From: Pseudomonas capsici
GTDB lineage: Bacteria; Pseudomonadota; Gammaproteobacteria; Pseudomonadales; Pseudomonadaceae
Direction: 5' to 3'
DNA length: 64,000 nucleotides
Assembly (NCBI RefSeq): GCF_017165765.1
Contig: NZ_JAFGZD010000006.1
Span: 124,001-188,000, forward strand
The stretch's first letter is position 1; each line of letters opens with the position of its first letter. Below the pieces are notes generated by a model. The model made no database searches, was not told where the DNA came from, and saw nothing but the letters and a program-made list of their open reading frames with translations. Position numbers and translations under genes: made by a program. Positions 17,607-26,474 of the stretch are shown piece by piece.

Positions 17607-18659
17607 ATGACGGTCAAAGCCTACGGCGCCTACGCTGGCGACAAGCCTCTTGAATCACTGGAAATCACTCGTCGCGCTCCGGGTGCTCATGACGTTCAGG
17701 TCGATATCGCCTATTGCGGTATTTGCCATTCCGACCTACATCAGGTGCGGGGCGAATGGGCCGGGACTCAGTTTCCTTGCGTGCCGGGCCACGAGATTGT
17801 CGGGCGTGTATCCGCAATCGGCGAGCACGTGAAAGGCTTCCAGTTGGGCGATCTGGTCGGTATCGGCTGCATTGTCGACAGTTGCAAGCATTGCGAAGAA
17901 TGCGATTCGGGCCTCGAAAACTACTGCGACGGCATGATCGGCACTTATAACTTCCCGACTCCAGACGCCCCCGGCTGGACACTCGGAGGTTACTCGGAAC
18001 AGATCGTGGTACACGAGCGCTACCTGTTGCATATCCGTCACCCGGCAGAACAACTCGCCGCCGTTGCACCGCTACTGTGTGCAGGGATCACCACCTATTC
18101 GCCGCTGCGCCACTGGCAGGCCGGCCCCGACAAGAAAGTCGGGATTGTCGGTATCGGTGGCCTTGGTCACATGGGCATCAAGCTGGCTCATGCCATGGGC
18201 GCACAGGTGGTAGCGTTCACCACATCGGAATCCAAGCGTGAAGCGGCGAAAGCACTGGGCGCCGACGAAGTTGTGGTCTCTCTCAACGCCGCAGAAATGG
18301 CTGCCCATGCCAGAAGCTTCGACCTGATCATCAACACCGTGGCCGCACCGCACAGCCTTGATGACTTTCTGGCGCTATTGAAACGTGACGGCACCCTGAC
18401 GCTGGTCGGCGCCCCCGCCTCACCGCATCCATCGCCAGAGGTGTTCAACCTGATCTTCAAGCGCCGCTCGATCACCGGTTCCATGATCGGTGGTATCCCC
18501 GAAACCCAGGAAATGCTGGATTTCTGTGCCAGACACAACATCGTCTCGGACATCGAGCTGATACGTGCCGAGCAGATCAACGAGGCCTATGAGCGCATGC
18601 TAAAGGGCGACGTCAAATACCGCTTCGTGATCGACAACACCACCCTGGCCAGCGCCTGA
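17607..18659 (+). CDS. Zinc-dependent NADP alcohol dehydrogenase (YahK/CAD type)
   Basis: A 350-residue zinc alcohol dehydrogenase that reduces aldehydes with NADPH. The catalytic zinc site is CGICHSDLHQ at about 37 with GHEIVG. The structural zinc loop has four Cys in the segment CIVDSCKHCEECDSG followed by ENYCDG. The Rossmann motif is GIGGLGHMGIKLAHAMGA. The HSDLHQ.RGEW context and IGTYN..TPD features place it with YahK/cinnamyl-type enzymes of broad aldehyde specificity. The start follows AAAAGGAGAACCC. It appears to be a single-gene unit upstream of the molybdoenzyme operon; a shared aldehyde theme with that operon is plausible but unproven. Confidence 0.92.
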   Translation: MTVKAYGAYAGDKPLESLEITRRAPGAHDVQVDIAYCGICHSDLHQVRGEWAGTQFPCVPGHEIVGRVSAIGEHVKGFQLGDLVGIGCIVDSCKHCEECDSGLENYCDGMIGTYNFPTPDAPGWTLGGYSEQIVVHERYLLHIRHPAEQLAAVAPLLCAGITTYSPLRHWQAGPDKKVGIVGIGGLGHMGIKLAHAMGAQVVAFTTSESKREAAKALGADEVVVSLNAAEMAAHARSFDLIINTVAAPHSLDDFLALLKRDGTLTLVGAPASPHPSPEVFNLIFKRRSITGSMIGGIPETQEMLDFCARHNIVSDIELIRAEQINEAYERMLKGDVKYRFVIDNTTLASA

Positions 18660-18879
18660 TTCTGGGGTTCAAGGCAACTGCTGTGGCCAGCACCTGGCCT
18701 CAGCATGTGCGTAATCGAAGCCTATTAATCAATCCCGCTCATATGGCCTAGAAACCATACGCAATTGAGGGTGCTCAATAGCGTGCTACCGTTTCAGCAG
18801 TATTGTGCAAGTGAAACGCTTGCTCCCTGGCCCGCAGATAACACCCCAGGGCATTCCCTCACGAGATGGCTGGATAATC

Positions 18880-19368
18880 ATGGAATTGCAGATTAACGAT
18901 AAGACCTATCAGGTCCAGTCCGAAGGCGATACCCCGTTGCTGTGGGTCATTCGCGACGAACTCGGGTTGACCGGAACCAAGTACGGCTGTGGCCTCGCTC
19001 AATGCGGAGCCTGTTCCGTACTGATCGACGGCGTGGCCGCACGCTCATGCGTCGTGCCGGTCCAGGGTGTGATCGGACGCAAGATCACCACGATCGAAGC
19101 CATCGAAGAAGATGACGTGGGCAAGCGAGTGGTCGCTGCCTGGGTCAAGCATCAGGTCCCGCAATGCGGCTACTGCCAGTCCGGCCAGGTCATGGCCGCG
19201 ACCTCATTGCTCAAGCAGGTCGCCCATCCTTCGGATGCCGAGATCGGTGCCGCGATGATCAACCTGTGCCGTTGCGGCACCTACAACTTCATCAATGCAG
19301 CGGTGCATGAAGTGGCTGGAGAAAAGGTCGCGCTGTTCGAACCGGCAGCGACTCCCGGCAAGTCTTGA
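18880..19368 (+). CDS. (2Fe-2S) subunit of a molybdenum hydroxylase (IorA type)
   Basis: A 162-residue small subunit carrying both [2Fe-2S] clusters of xanthine-oxidase-family enzymes. The plant-ferredoxin-type cluster uses Cys37, Cys42, Cys45 and Cys57 (KYGCGLAQCGAC). The helical-domain cluster uses Cys96, Cys99, Cys130 and Cys132 (QCGYCQSGQ, NLCRCGTY). The ATG at 18880 gives the family-typical start MELQINDK. It is followed 102 bases later by the large molybdopterin subunit and then by a tri-haem cytochrome, the isoquinoline-1-oxidoreductase or aldehyde-dehydrogenase arrangement in which electrons leave to the respiratory chain. Confidence 0.93.
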   Translation: MELQINDKTYQVQSEGDTPLLWVIRDELGLTGTKYGCGLAQCGACSVLIDGVAARSCVVPVQGVIGRKITTIEAIEEDDVGKRVVAAWVKHQVPQCGYCQSGQVMAATSLLKQVAHPSDAEIGAAMINLCRCGTYNFINAAVHEVAGEKVALFEPAATPGKS

Positions 19369-19470
19369 GCACTGCACGAGGCGCAGACCTCGGCATCGAG
19401 CTTCAACAATCGTGATCAGAACCTGAGCGTGGATGCGTCTTGAAAGGGATGGAATCCAGAGGAAATCATA

Positions 19471-21738
19471 ATGACAAAGTTGGCGGACAGTCCCGACACA
19501 AGCGAGGCGTTTCCGACAGGGGAAGCGGTCAACATTTCTCGGCGGCGTTTTCTGGTGGCATCGGCCGGCACCATGGCAGGTGCCCTGGTTCTCGGCTTCG
19601 GTCTGCCGATGGGCCAGGCCCGTGCCCAGGCCCGAGTGGCAGCAGAGGTTCCGGGTACACGGGTCCCCGCCTTTCTGGAAATTCGTCCGGACAACACGAT
19701 CCGGTTGCAGAGTCCGTTCATCGAAGGTGGCCAGGGCATTTTTACCGCCATGGCGCAGATTGTCGGTGAAGAACTGGACGCAGATCCGGCCACCTTCATC
19801 GTGGAGAACGCCTCTCCCGGCAGCGAGTATGTGGTCCTGAGCAACGGCATGCGGATCACTGGCGGCAGCATGTCGGTACGCATGAGCTATCCCACCATGC
19901 GCCGGCTCGGTGCCTTGACGCGGGCAATGTTATTGCAGGCAGGTTCGGAACGACTGGGGGTACCGGTCAGCGAATTGACCACCCAGCCCGGACAGGTCGT
20001 TCATGCGGCCTCGGGCAGGACGCTGAGTTACGGCGAACTGGCCTCCCGCGCCATGGACCTGCCGGTCCCCGACCCGGACAGTGTCAAACTCAAGGATCCG
20101 AGCCAGTTCCGCTGGATCGGCAAGTCGGTAAAACGTCTGGACGGCTACGAAAAGTCTACAGGCAAGACCCTCTACACCATCGATTGCAGTGTCGATGACA
20201 TGCTCCACGCGGCCGTACAGCACGCGCCGCGACTCGGCCTGACGGTCGGTTCCATCCGCAACGAAGACCAGATCAAAGCCATGAAAGGCGTTCACTCCGT
20301 GCATCGTCTGCCGGGTGCCGTCGCCGTCGTGGCCGAGCGCTGGTGGACGGCCAAACGCGCGGTGGAAGCGGTACAGGTCGACTGGAAGGAACCAGGACCA
20401 GACTCGGATCTGCGCTACATGCCGGCGGATTTCTCCACCGCGGCGTTCAGCGAGCGACTGGCCAATGAGCCCGGTGCCGGCAAGGACGACGAGGTTGTAG
20501 GCGAAGCCGGCAAGGCTCTGGACAGTGCTCATACCGTTGTCAGCGCCACCTATTACAGCCAGTTTGTTCATCATGCACAGCTGGAGCCGCCTTCCGCGCT
20601 GGCGCGCTTCAACCCGGACAGCACACTGGACCTGTGGCTGCCCAACCAGGCACCGGACATGTTCCTGGCCGATGTGGCCAAGAGAACAGGCCTTGAGCCC
20701 TCGCAGATCAAGCTGCATTCCCCGGTACTGGGTGGCTTCTTCGGCAGACACTTCCTCTACAACAGTGCCTCGCCCTACCCTCAGGCCATCCAGTTGGCCA
20801 AGGAAGTCGGGCGTCCGATCAAACTGATCTGGAGTCGCGAAGAAGAATTCCTGCGCGATGTGCTACGCCCCATGGCCGTCGTTCGTTTCCGTGGCGGACT
20901 CGATGCCAAGGGCATGCCTGTCGCACTGGAAGCGGTCAGCGCAACCGAAGGCCCAACCGAAGGCATCAGTAACAAACAGGGAGAAAAAATCGACCCTACC
21001 GCCCTGGAAGGACTGGCAGGCAAGGTCTATTCGATCCCCAATCGCAGGATTGCCCAACTGTATGTAAAGAGTCCGGTCATGCTGGGTTACTGGCGCTCGG
21101 TCGGCAACTCGATGAACGACTTTCTGTATGAAACCTTCCTTGACGAACTGGCGGACAAGGGCGGTCAGGACCCTTACGAGCTGCGACTGCACTTGCTCAA
21201 AGACAACGAGCGGTTGACCAACCTGCTGCGCGCGGTCGGCGATCTGGCCGGTGGCTGGAAGCGCGGTCCGTTCAAGGCCGAGGATGGCACTCTCCGAGCC
21301 CGTGGCGTGGCCATGGCATCGCCTTTCGGCACAGAAGCGGCGGTCATTGCGGAAGTCTCGATCAAGAATGGCCAAGTCAAGGTGCACGACATCTGGCAGG
21401 CCATCGATCCGGGCAGCATCGTCAATCCGGGCATTATCGAGGCCCAGGTCAATGGTGCCGTTGCGCTGGGTCTTTCGCAGGTCCTGCTTGAAGAAGCGGT
21501 CTACGAGAACGGTATCCCCGCAGCCCGCAACTACGACATGTACCCGATCCTGCCACCTGATCGCATGCCTCGCGTGCATGTGAAGATCATCGAGAGCGGC
21601 GCGAAAATGGGTGGCATCGGCGAACCGCCGCTGCCCGCCGTTCCGCCAGCAGTGGCCAATGCCGTCGCCCGGCTGACCGGCCAGCGGATTCGCAGCATGC
21701 CGCTGTCTCGGTACACCTTCAAAGACCAACAAGCATGA
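19471..21738 (+). CDS. Molybdopterin-binding large subunit, aldehyde/isoquinoline oxidoreductase (IorB type)
   Basis: A 755-residue large subunit of a xanthine-dehydrogenase-family hydroxylase. A twin-arginine signal is visible near residue 25 (SRRRFLVASAGTMAGALVLGFG), so the folded enzyme is exported with its cofactors. The body has the tandem domains of the IorB type, with molybdopterin contacts such as GGFFGRHF and a C-terminal GGIGEPPLPAVPPAVANA containing the family's active-site Glu. The start follows AGAGGAAATCATA. Its stop overlaps the cytochrome start by four bases, so the two are translationally coupled. The substrate (an aldehyde or N-heterocycle) cannot be read from sequence. Confidence 0.92.
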   Translation: MTKLADSPDTSEAFPTGEAVNISRRRFLVASAGTMAGALVLGFGLPMGQARAQARVAAEVPGTRVPAFLEIRPDNTIRLQSPFIEGGQGIFTAMAQIVGEELDADPATFIVENASPGSEYVVLSNGMRITGGSMSVRMSYPTMRRLGALTRAMLLQAGSERLGVPVSELTTQPGQVVHAASGRTLSYGELASRAMDLPVPDPDSVKLKDPSQFRWIGKSVKRLDGYEKSTGKTLYTIDCSVDDMLHAAVQHAPRLGLTVGSIRNEDQIKAMKGVHSVHRLPGAVAVVAERWWTAKRAVEAVQVDWKEPGPDSDLRYMPADFSTAAFSERLANEPGAGKDDEVVGEAGKALDSAHTVVSATYYSQFVHHAQLEPPSALARFNPDSTLDLWLPNQAPDMFLADVAKRTGLEPSQIKLHSPVLGGFFGRHFLYNSASPYPQAIQLAKEVGRPIKLIWSREEEFLRDVLRPMAVVRFRGGLDAKGMPVALEAVSATEGPTEGISNKQGEKIDPTALEGLAGKVYSIPNRRIAQLYVKSPVMLGYWRSVGNSMNDFLYETFLDELADKGGQDPYELRLHLLKDNERLTNLLRAVGDLAGGWKRGPFKAEDGTLRARGVAMASPFGTEAAVIAEVSIKNGQVKVHDIWQAIDPGSIVNPGIIEAQVNGAVALGLSQVLLEEAVYENGIPAARNYDMYPILPPDRMPRVHVKIIESGAKMGGIGEPPLPAVPPAVANAVARLTGQRIRSMPLSRYTFKDQQA

Positions 21739-23126
21739 CTCGGGCCCAGGGATCACAGATGACAACAAGCAGATTCAAGAAAGTTGCTGCCGTCCTGGTG
21801 CCGGTGTGTGTCGTGGCGGCAGCAGGTGTCGCATGGTTCGTGACCCGCACACCCGCCTCACCCTTCGACGGCGTGGCCAGCCCTCAGGCAGCGCCGACGG
21901 AGCTGATTCAGCGTGGCGAATACGTGGCCCGGCTCAGCGATTGCGTGGCTTGCCATAGCACACCGGACAGCGCGCCTTTTGCGGGCGGTCTGGAAATGGC
22001 CACGCCCCTGGGCTCGATCTTTGCCACCAACATTACCCCCGACAAGGAAACCGGCATCGGCAACTACAGCCTGGCGGAGTTCGACCGGGCACTGCGGCTG
22101 GGCGTGGCCCGTGATGGCCATCGGCTTTACCCGGCAATGCCTTATCCGTCTTATGAAAAGCTCAGCCAGGATGATATTCGTGCGCTCTATGCCTACTTCA
22201 TGCAAGGCGTGAAACCCGTCAGGCAGGAAAACCAGCCAAGCGAAATCCCGTGGCCGCTGAACATGCGCTGGCCCCTGGCGTTGTGGAACGCGGTCTTTAC
22301 CGACTCCGGAAGCTATATCAAGGCTGAAACCGCAAAAGACCCGTTGTGGCTGCGCGGTGCCTACATTGTGCAAGGTCCCGGACATTGCGGCAGTTGCCAC
22401 ACGCCGCGTGGCCTTGCCATGAACGAGAAAGCCCTGGACGAGCGCAGCCCGGCATTTGTTTCCGGCGCGCTTCTGGATGGCTGGTATGCACCCAGCCTGC
22501 GCAACGATCCAAACACCGGGCTTGGCCGCTGGAGCGAGGAAGACATCACACGCTTCCTCAAGACAGGTCGCAATCAGCATGCTGTGGTCTTCGGCTCGAT
22601 GACCGACGTGTTCAACAACTCCACGCAGTTCATGACCGATGAAGACCTCAAGGCCGTTGCCCACTACCTCAAGTCACTGCCAGGAGATGCCAGGCGTGAC
22701 GGCGAACCATGGCAATACGATGCAAAATCCAATGCCAACCTGACGGTCAGCGAACAGTTGAAGGTCCCGGGCGCACGCACCTACATGGCCAAGTGCAGCT
22801 CCTGCCACGGTTCGGACGGGCGTGGCCAGGGAGAATGGGTCCCGCCTCTGGCCGGAGCCTCATCCTCACTGGCGAAGGAACATGCCTCGTCGATCAACGT
22901 CACCCTGAACGGGTCGGGACGTATCGTGGCCAATGGCGTACCGGATGCCTACCGCATGCCTCCGTTCCGCAATCAGCTTTCCGATCAGGAAACTGCAGAT
23001 GTGCTGACCTTTATCCGCACTTCATGGGGTAACAAGGGCGGGCCGGTCGGCGTGAAGGATGTGCAGGACCTTCGCGAACGGACCAATCCGGCCAGCAGCA
23101 ATGTGATCATTCTGCAGATGCGCTAA
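21735..23126 (+). CDS. Membrane-anchored tri-haem cytochrome c (electron acceptor of the molybdoenzyme)
   Basis: A 463-residue cytochrome with an N-terminal anchor (VAAVLVPVCVVAAAGVAWF) and three haem motifs: CVACH at 70-74, CGSCH at about 216 and CSSCH at about 354. This is the domain plan of the adhB/PaoC-like subunits that pass electrons from periplasmic dehydrogenases to quinone or oxidase. It overlaps the preceding gene by ATGA. A start at 21759 is also possible and would give MTTSRFKK. It completes a three-gene molybdo-oxidoreductase operon. The gene ends at 23126, against decayed minus-strand DNA. Confidence 0.92.
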   Translation: MTRAQGSQMTTSRFKKVAAVLVPVCVVAAAGVAWFVTRTPASPFDGVASPQAAPTELIQRGEYVARLSDCVACHSTPDSAPFAGGLEMATPLGSIFATNITPDKETGIGNYSLAEFDRALRLGVARDGHRLYPAMPYPSYEKLSQDDIRALYAYFMQGVKPVRQENQPSEIPWPLNMRWPLALWNAVFTDSGSYIKAETAKDPLWLRGAYIVQGPGHCGSCHTPRGLAMNEKALDERSPAFVSGALLDGWYAPSLRNDPNTGLGRWSEEDITRFLKTGRNQHAVVFGSMTDVFNNSTQFMTDEDLKAVAHYLKSLPGDARRDGEPWQYDAKSNANLTVSEQLKVPGARTYMAKCSSCHGSDGRGQGEWVPPLAGASSSLAKEHASSINVTLNGSGRIVANGVPDAYRMPPFRNQLSDQETADVLTFIRTSWGNKGGPVGVKDVQDLRERTNPASSNVIILQMR

Positions 23127-23129
23127 AGC

Positions 23130-23380
23130 CTGTGTTGCGGGATCAACCTCGATCCGCGCAATCCTCACAAGCAGCGGGTGGCCTGGAGGGGATGGCTGAC
23201 TTGAATCAATCATGTCCATCCCCTCCTCGATCAAAACTGCTGGCAGGAATCGCATTGTGCTCGTAGTGCCCCGAGCACAACTTTAGCCCCGGCCTGCACG
23301 AGATGCCGTGCCGTCTCGGCGCCCAGGCCACTGCTGGCCCCGGTGATGACAACCGCCTTGTTGCTGATGTCTTGCAGCAT
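23130..23380 (-). pseudogene. Remnant of a short-chain dehydrogenase and a monooxygenase-like gene
   Basis: From the ATG at 23380, behind the strong ribosome site GAAAGGAGAAAACC, the frame reads an SDR N terminus: KAVVITGASSGLG (NAD-binding TGxxxGxG) then TARHLVQAGAKVVLGALR. It stops after 49 residues, where a normal SDR has about 250. About 30 bases later the frame MDMIDSSQPSPPGHP is followed by LLVRIARIEVDPATQ, the opening strand of antibiotic-biosynthesis-monooxygenase proteins, and runs into the cytochrome gene. This looks like two genes cut by deletions, downstream of the flavodoxin and isomerase-like genes on the same strand. Confidence 0.55.
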
Positions 23381-23396
23381 GGTTTTCTCCTTTCAG

Positions 23397-23708
23397 TCAG
23401 ATCAGCCGCTCGGTATTGCCTGGTTCAAAAAGCATTTCCCAAGAAGTGAAAGGACCCAGCGGGATGATTTCCCAATCGATAAGCCCGGCCTCAGCCAACG
23501 GAAACTCACACAGTGCTTGTCGTGCCGCGTCAATCGATTCGCATTCGACAATCAGCGCAACACCGGGGCGATCTTGGCGAAAGTAGAAGTCGCGCACGAT
23601 GCCGTTCTTGTAGAGCTGCCAGGCGTGACGCACTTCATCCAGCAGGTGGGGCTGGTACTTTTCCGGGCTGGCACCAGGTTGTGGAACATCGAGACAAAGT
23701 AATTTCAT
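23397..23708 (-). CDS. Muconolactone-isomerase/YCII-like small protein
   Basis: A 103-residue cytoplasmic protein of the dimeric alpha-beta-barrel type (KYQPHLLDEVRHAWQLYKNG, then VRDFYFRQDRPGVALIVECE, then ARQALCEFPLAEAGLIDWEI), resembling muconolactone delta-isomerase family members. Relatives act on small lactones or are of unknown role. The ATG at 23708 is used because the longer frame overlaps the flavodoxin gene. It lies 28 bases after that gene on the same strand and is followed by the SDR remnant, so these formed a small redox operon regulated from 24.3 kb. Confidence 0.75.
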   Translation of the reverse strand: MKLLCLDVPQPGASPEKYQPHLLDEVRHAWQLYKNGIVRDFYFRQDRPGVALIVECESIDAARQALCEFPLAEAGLIDWEIIPLGPFTSWEMLFEPGNTERLI

Positions 23709-23736
23709 TGGAAAGCTCGCTTGTTGAAGTACCAGA

Positions 23737-24306
23737 TCAGAGCGGTTGAAGGCGGAGCACGGTTTCAGCAACGCGCTGCCCAAGATAGGCAGCGGTTTCC
23801 AGATCACTCTTGAGCGGTGTGTCATCCGGCCCTTGATCGCTATTGGATTGCGCCATCGCGCCCAGCCAGCTACCCAGCCTGTTGAGTCCCTGCTCGCCGC
23901 CTTTGCTGGTGCTGTTACCTGGCTTCAGGTCGAGCCCTACCCACAGCATCCCGTGCTGAGCAGCAAACAACGCCATGGAAATAAGCGAATGCAGCTTGTC
24001 GCCGTTTTGCGCACCCGAATTCGTAAAACCGGCGGCAACCTTGTTGCCCCACTTCAAGTCATTCCAGGCATGCCGGGTGGAGTCCTCGCAAAACTGTTTG
24101 AAGCGGGCACTGGGCGAACCGTTGTAGGTGGGAGAACCAAAAACGATTGCATCGCTTGCCTCAAGGACATCCCAGGCTATCGAACCTTCGGATAACGCGA
24201 TCAAGCGGGCCTCGGCACCCTCAATCCGGCGCACGCCCTCGGCCACATATTGAGCCTGCCTGGCGGTGTGGCCCCAGCCACTGTCATAAACGATAGAAAT
24301 CAACAT
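23737..24306 (-). CDS. Flavodoxin-fold NAD(P)H:quinone reductase (WrbA-like)
   Basis: A 189-residue flavodoxin-like protein. The N-terminal FMN phosphate loop is SIVYDSGWGHTARQA. The FMN-ring loop is GSPTYNGSPSARFKQF, and the third loop is FTNSGAQNGDK. These fit WrbA-type FMN quinone reductases, which reduce quinones by two electrons. It is divergent from the LysR regulator at 24489, which probably controls it, with an AT-rich 180-base control region between them. The downstream isomerase-like gene follows closely. Confidence 0.88.
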   Translation of the reverse strand: MLISIVYDSGWGHTARQAQYVAEGVRRIEGAEARLIALSEGSIAWDVLEASDAIVFGSPTYNGSPSARFKQFCEDSTRHAWNDLKWGNKVAAGFTNSGAQNGDKLHSLISMALFAAQHGMLWVGLDLKPGNSTSKGGEQGLNRLGSWLGAMAQSNSDQGPDDTPLKSDLETAAYLGQRVAETVLRLQPL

Positions 24307-24488
24307 GATTCATGAGTCCTTCTTAAGCCATGGATAGAAAGGAAAGCGACGCTGACAGGTCGCAGCACTGGCTCCGTAAAGGCACCAATAGCTCAGGAAG
24401 GAAGTTTATAGTAGAGTAATAATCACCATTGCCGATATTTATTCTCCTTAAAGTAGAACCACAGGCACCAATTGAGAGACGAGAATTC

Positions 24489-25394
24489 ATGAGAGATCCT
24501 CTGGATGGCGTTGCCCTGTTCGTCGAGGTCGTCAATGCAGGCGGTTTTGCTCGTGCTGCCGAGCAGTTATCGCTGACGCGCTCAGCGGTGGGCAAAGCGA
24601 TTGCCCGAGTGGAGGAGCGGCTGGGGGTGCGGCTGTTCCATCGCACCACTCGAACCCAGAGTCTGACCGAGGATGGGCAGCTCTATTACGAACACTGCCT
24701 GCGTGCACTGGACGAAGTCCGTTCAGCCCAATCCCTGATCGAATCAGGCCTGCACGAGATTGCCGGTCGCATGCGCATCACCATGCCCATCCTGTTCGGG
24801 CAACACTGTGCGACCCCGTTGTTGATGGAACAGGCACGCGAGCACTCAAAGCTGGAACTTGATCTGCATCTGTCCGATCAGTCGATGGATCTGATCGCTG
24901 AAGGCTTCGACCTGGCGATTCGTTTTGGCCCACTGTCGCAGTTGAACGGCCTGCAAGCCCAGCACTTGGCCGTACAACAAAAACTGTTGTGTGCCTCGCC
25001 GGCTTATCTGGCGGAAAAAGGACATCCACGCACCATCGCGCAGTTGATGGATCACAAGGCGGTTCTGTATCACCGACGCGATTACACCCAGACCTGGCCG
25101 GTTTTCGACATGGATGGGCAACTCAAGAACTTGTCCCCTGCACCGCGCATCCGGCTGAACGATCTGTCTTCAATCGCCGATGCGGTCGAGGCCGGCATGG
25201 GTATCGGCTGGCTGCCTTCCTGGCTGATACGTGATCGTCTACGGTCGGGCGCAATCGTCCAGCTTCTGGAAAACCATCCTCCCACCACCATGGATTGTCA
25301 CGCTGTCTGGCCGCAGATGCGGCAGATGCCCAAGCGGCTTCGCCATTTCATCGACGTGCTGGCGAACCGACTGCCGGAAATGATGCTCTTTTGA
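24489..25394 (+). CDS. LysR-family transcriptional regulator
   Basis: A 301-residue LTTR. The N-terminal winged HTH at about 4-63 reads DGVALFVEVVNAGGFARAAE, then LSLTRSAVGKAIARVEERLG. The C-terminal effector-binding domain is of the periplasmic-binding type (GRMRITMPILFG; AIRFGPL; GMGIGWLPSWL). The start ATG at 24489 lies behind GAGAGACGAGAATTC. It is divergent from the WrbA-like gene, the usual LTTR-target arrangement, and may also control the exported ABM and DUF1330 proteins downstream. The effector is unknown, perhaps a quinone or electrophile given the neighbours. Confidence 0.93.
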   Translation: MRDPLDGVALFVEVVNAGGFARAAEQLSLTRSAVGKAIARVEERLGVRLFHRTTRTQSLTEDGQLYYEHCLRALDEVRSAQSLIESGLHEIAGRMRITMPILFGQHCATPLLMEQAREHSKLELDLHLSDQSMDLIAEGFDLAIRFGPLSQLNGLQAQHLAVQQKLLCASPAYLAEKGHPRTIAQLMDHKAVLYHRRDYTQTWPVFDMDGQLKNLSPAPRIRLNDLSSIADAVEAGMGIGWLPSWLIRDRLRSGAIVQLLENHPPTTMDCHAVWPQMRQMPKRLRHFIDVLANRLPEMMLF

Positions 25395-25437
25395 ATCGCC
25401 CAATCCATAACCCCAGCCATGACATCAAGGATCGACC

Positions 25438-25827
25438 ATGAAACTTCGCCGTCTGTTTTCCACCTGCTCCATGACGCTTTGCCTGCTCGCATCGGGCTGG
25501 GCCAGCGCCCAACAGCTTCCGCCTTCGGTGGTGGTCCGCGTCGCACAGCTTGAGATCGACCCGCAGCAACTGGAACGCTACTCGCAGATCGTCAAGGAAG
25601 AGATGGACATTTCCGCACGGGACGAACCGGGCGTGATCGCCATTTATTCAGTGGCCGAGAAAGAACAGTCCAACAAGCTCCACTTCTTTGAAATCTACGC
25701 CGACGAGCAGGCCTACAAGGCCCATATCGCCTCAGCACATTTCAAACACTATGTAGAAGCAACCAGAACGATGATTGTCTCGCGCAAGCTGATCGAGACG
25801 ACACCGGTCCAATTGAGCGTGAAATAA
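25438..25827 (+). CDS. Exported antibiotic-biosynthesis-monooxygenase (ABM) domain protein
   Basis: A 129-residue protein with a signal peptide (cleavage expected after WASA, before QQLPP) and one ABM ferredoxin-like domain: VVVRVAQLEIDPQQLERYSQ, then EEPGV-like DEPGVIAIYSVAEKE, then FFEIYADEQAYKAHIAS and FKHYVEAT. ABM proteins include small cofactor-free quinol monooxygenases. Export to the periplasm is less common. The ATG follows GGATCGACC. It is likely in one transcript with the next gene, 32 bases on. Confidence 0.85.
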   Translation: MKLRRLFSTCSMTLCLLASGWASAQQLPPSVVVRVAQLEIDPQQLERYSQIVKEEMDISARDEPGVIAIYSVAEKEQSNKLHFFEIYADEQAYKAHIASAHFKHYVEATRTMIVSRKLIETTPVQLSVK

Positions 25828-25859
25828 ACCATCGTGCGGATTATCACTGGGAGAACATC

Positions 25860-26240
25860 ATGAAAAAGCTTGCCTGTCTGATGCTGGCCGCTGCCAGTCT
25901 TGCCATGAGTGCAGCATTCGCTCAAACGCCTGGATCTATGGCGTACTACGTCGCCGAATTCGAGCCCACCATACCGGGAGCCATCAAACCTTATAGCGAT
26001 CGGGTAGAAGACACTTTCAAACCCTTTGGCGGACGCTTCATCGTGCGCGGTGGAGAAATCGATGCTCTGGAGGGTGAAAAACCCATGGGAAGAATGATCG
26101 TCATCGCGTTCGACAACATTGAGCAGGCCCGAGCATGGTACAGCTCGCCAGCCTATGAAGAGCTCAAGCCGATCCGCCACAAGGCAGGAAAAACCAACGT
26201 TTACATCGTGCAGGGAATACAGCCGCCCCTACCCCAGTGA
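25860..26240 (+). CDS. Exported DUF1330 protein
   Basis: A 126-residue protein with a signal peptide (MKKLACLMLAAASLAMSAAFA, cleavage before QTPG) followed by a DUF1330 ferredoxin-like domain (YYVAEFEPTIPGAIKPYSDR, then GRFIVRGGEIDALEGEKPMG, then QARAWYSSPAYEELKPIR). The family is small, dimeric and functionally uncharacterised, usually cytoplasmic; this copy is exported. The ribosome site GGGAGAACATC is good. It is paired with the exported ABM protein, so two members of the same fold superfamily sit side by side in the periplasm. Confidence 0.87.
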   Translation: MKKLACLMLAAASLAMSAAFAQTPGSMAYYVAEFEPTIPGAIKPYSDRVEDTFKPFGGRFIVRGGEIDALEGEKPMGRMIVIAFDNIEQARAWYSSPAYEELKPIRHKAGKTNVYIVQGIQPPLPQ

Positions 26241-26287
26241 ATTCGCTCCCATCCAAAATGCAACATCATGAATTACAGAGCTTTTCT

Positions 26288-26390
26288 GTAGGAGCGCGCT
26301 TGCCCTGAGCGGCACTCCGACGATCGACTGCGTAGCAGTCGTAGATTTTACGAGCGCAGCGCACTCGATCGCGGGCAAGCACGCTCCTAC
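26288..26390. repeat. REPIN (inverted pair of REP sequences)
   Basis: GTAGGAGCGCGCTTGCC at the left is matched in inverted form by GGGCAAGCACGCTCCTAC at the right, with about 68 bases between that contain further complementary segments (GACTGCGTAGCAGTC). This is the mobile REP doublet typical of Pseudomonas, lying between convergent genes. Confidence 0.9.
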
Positions 26391-26474
26391 ACCGTCCCCT
26401 GTTTGCGGCGCGATAGCGCAGTGTCAGGGACACGCCAGAGCCTCCTATGCCGACAGGTTGAGCCCTTTAACAGA

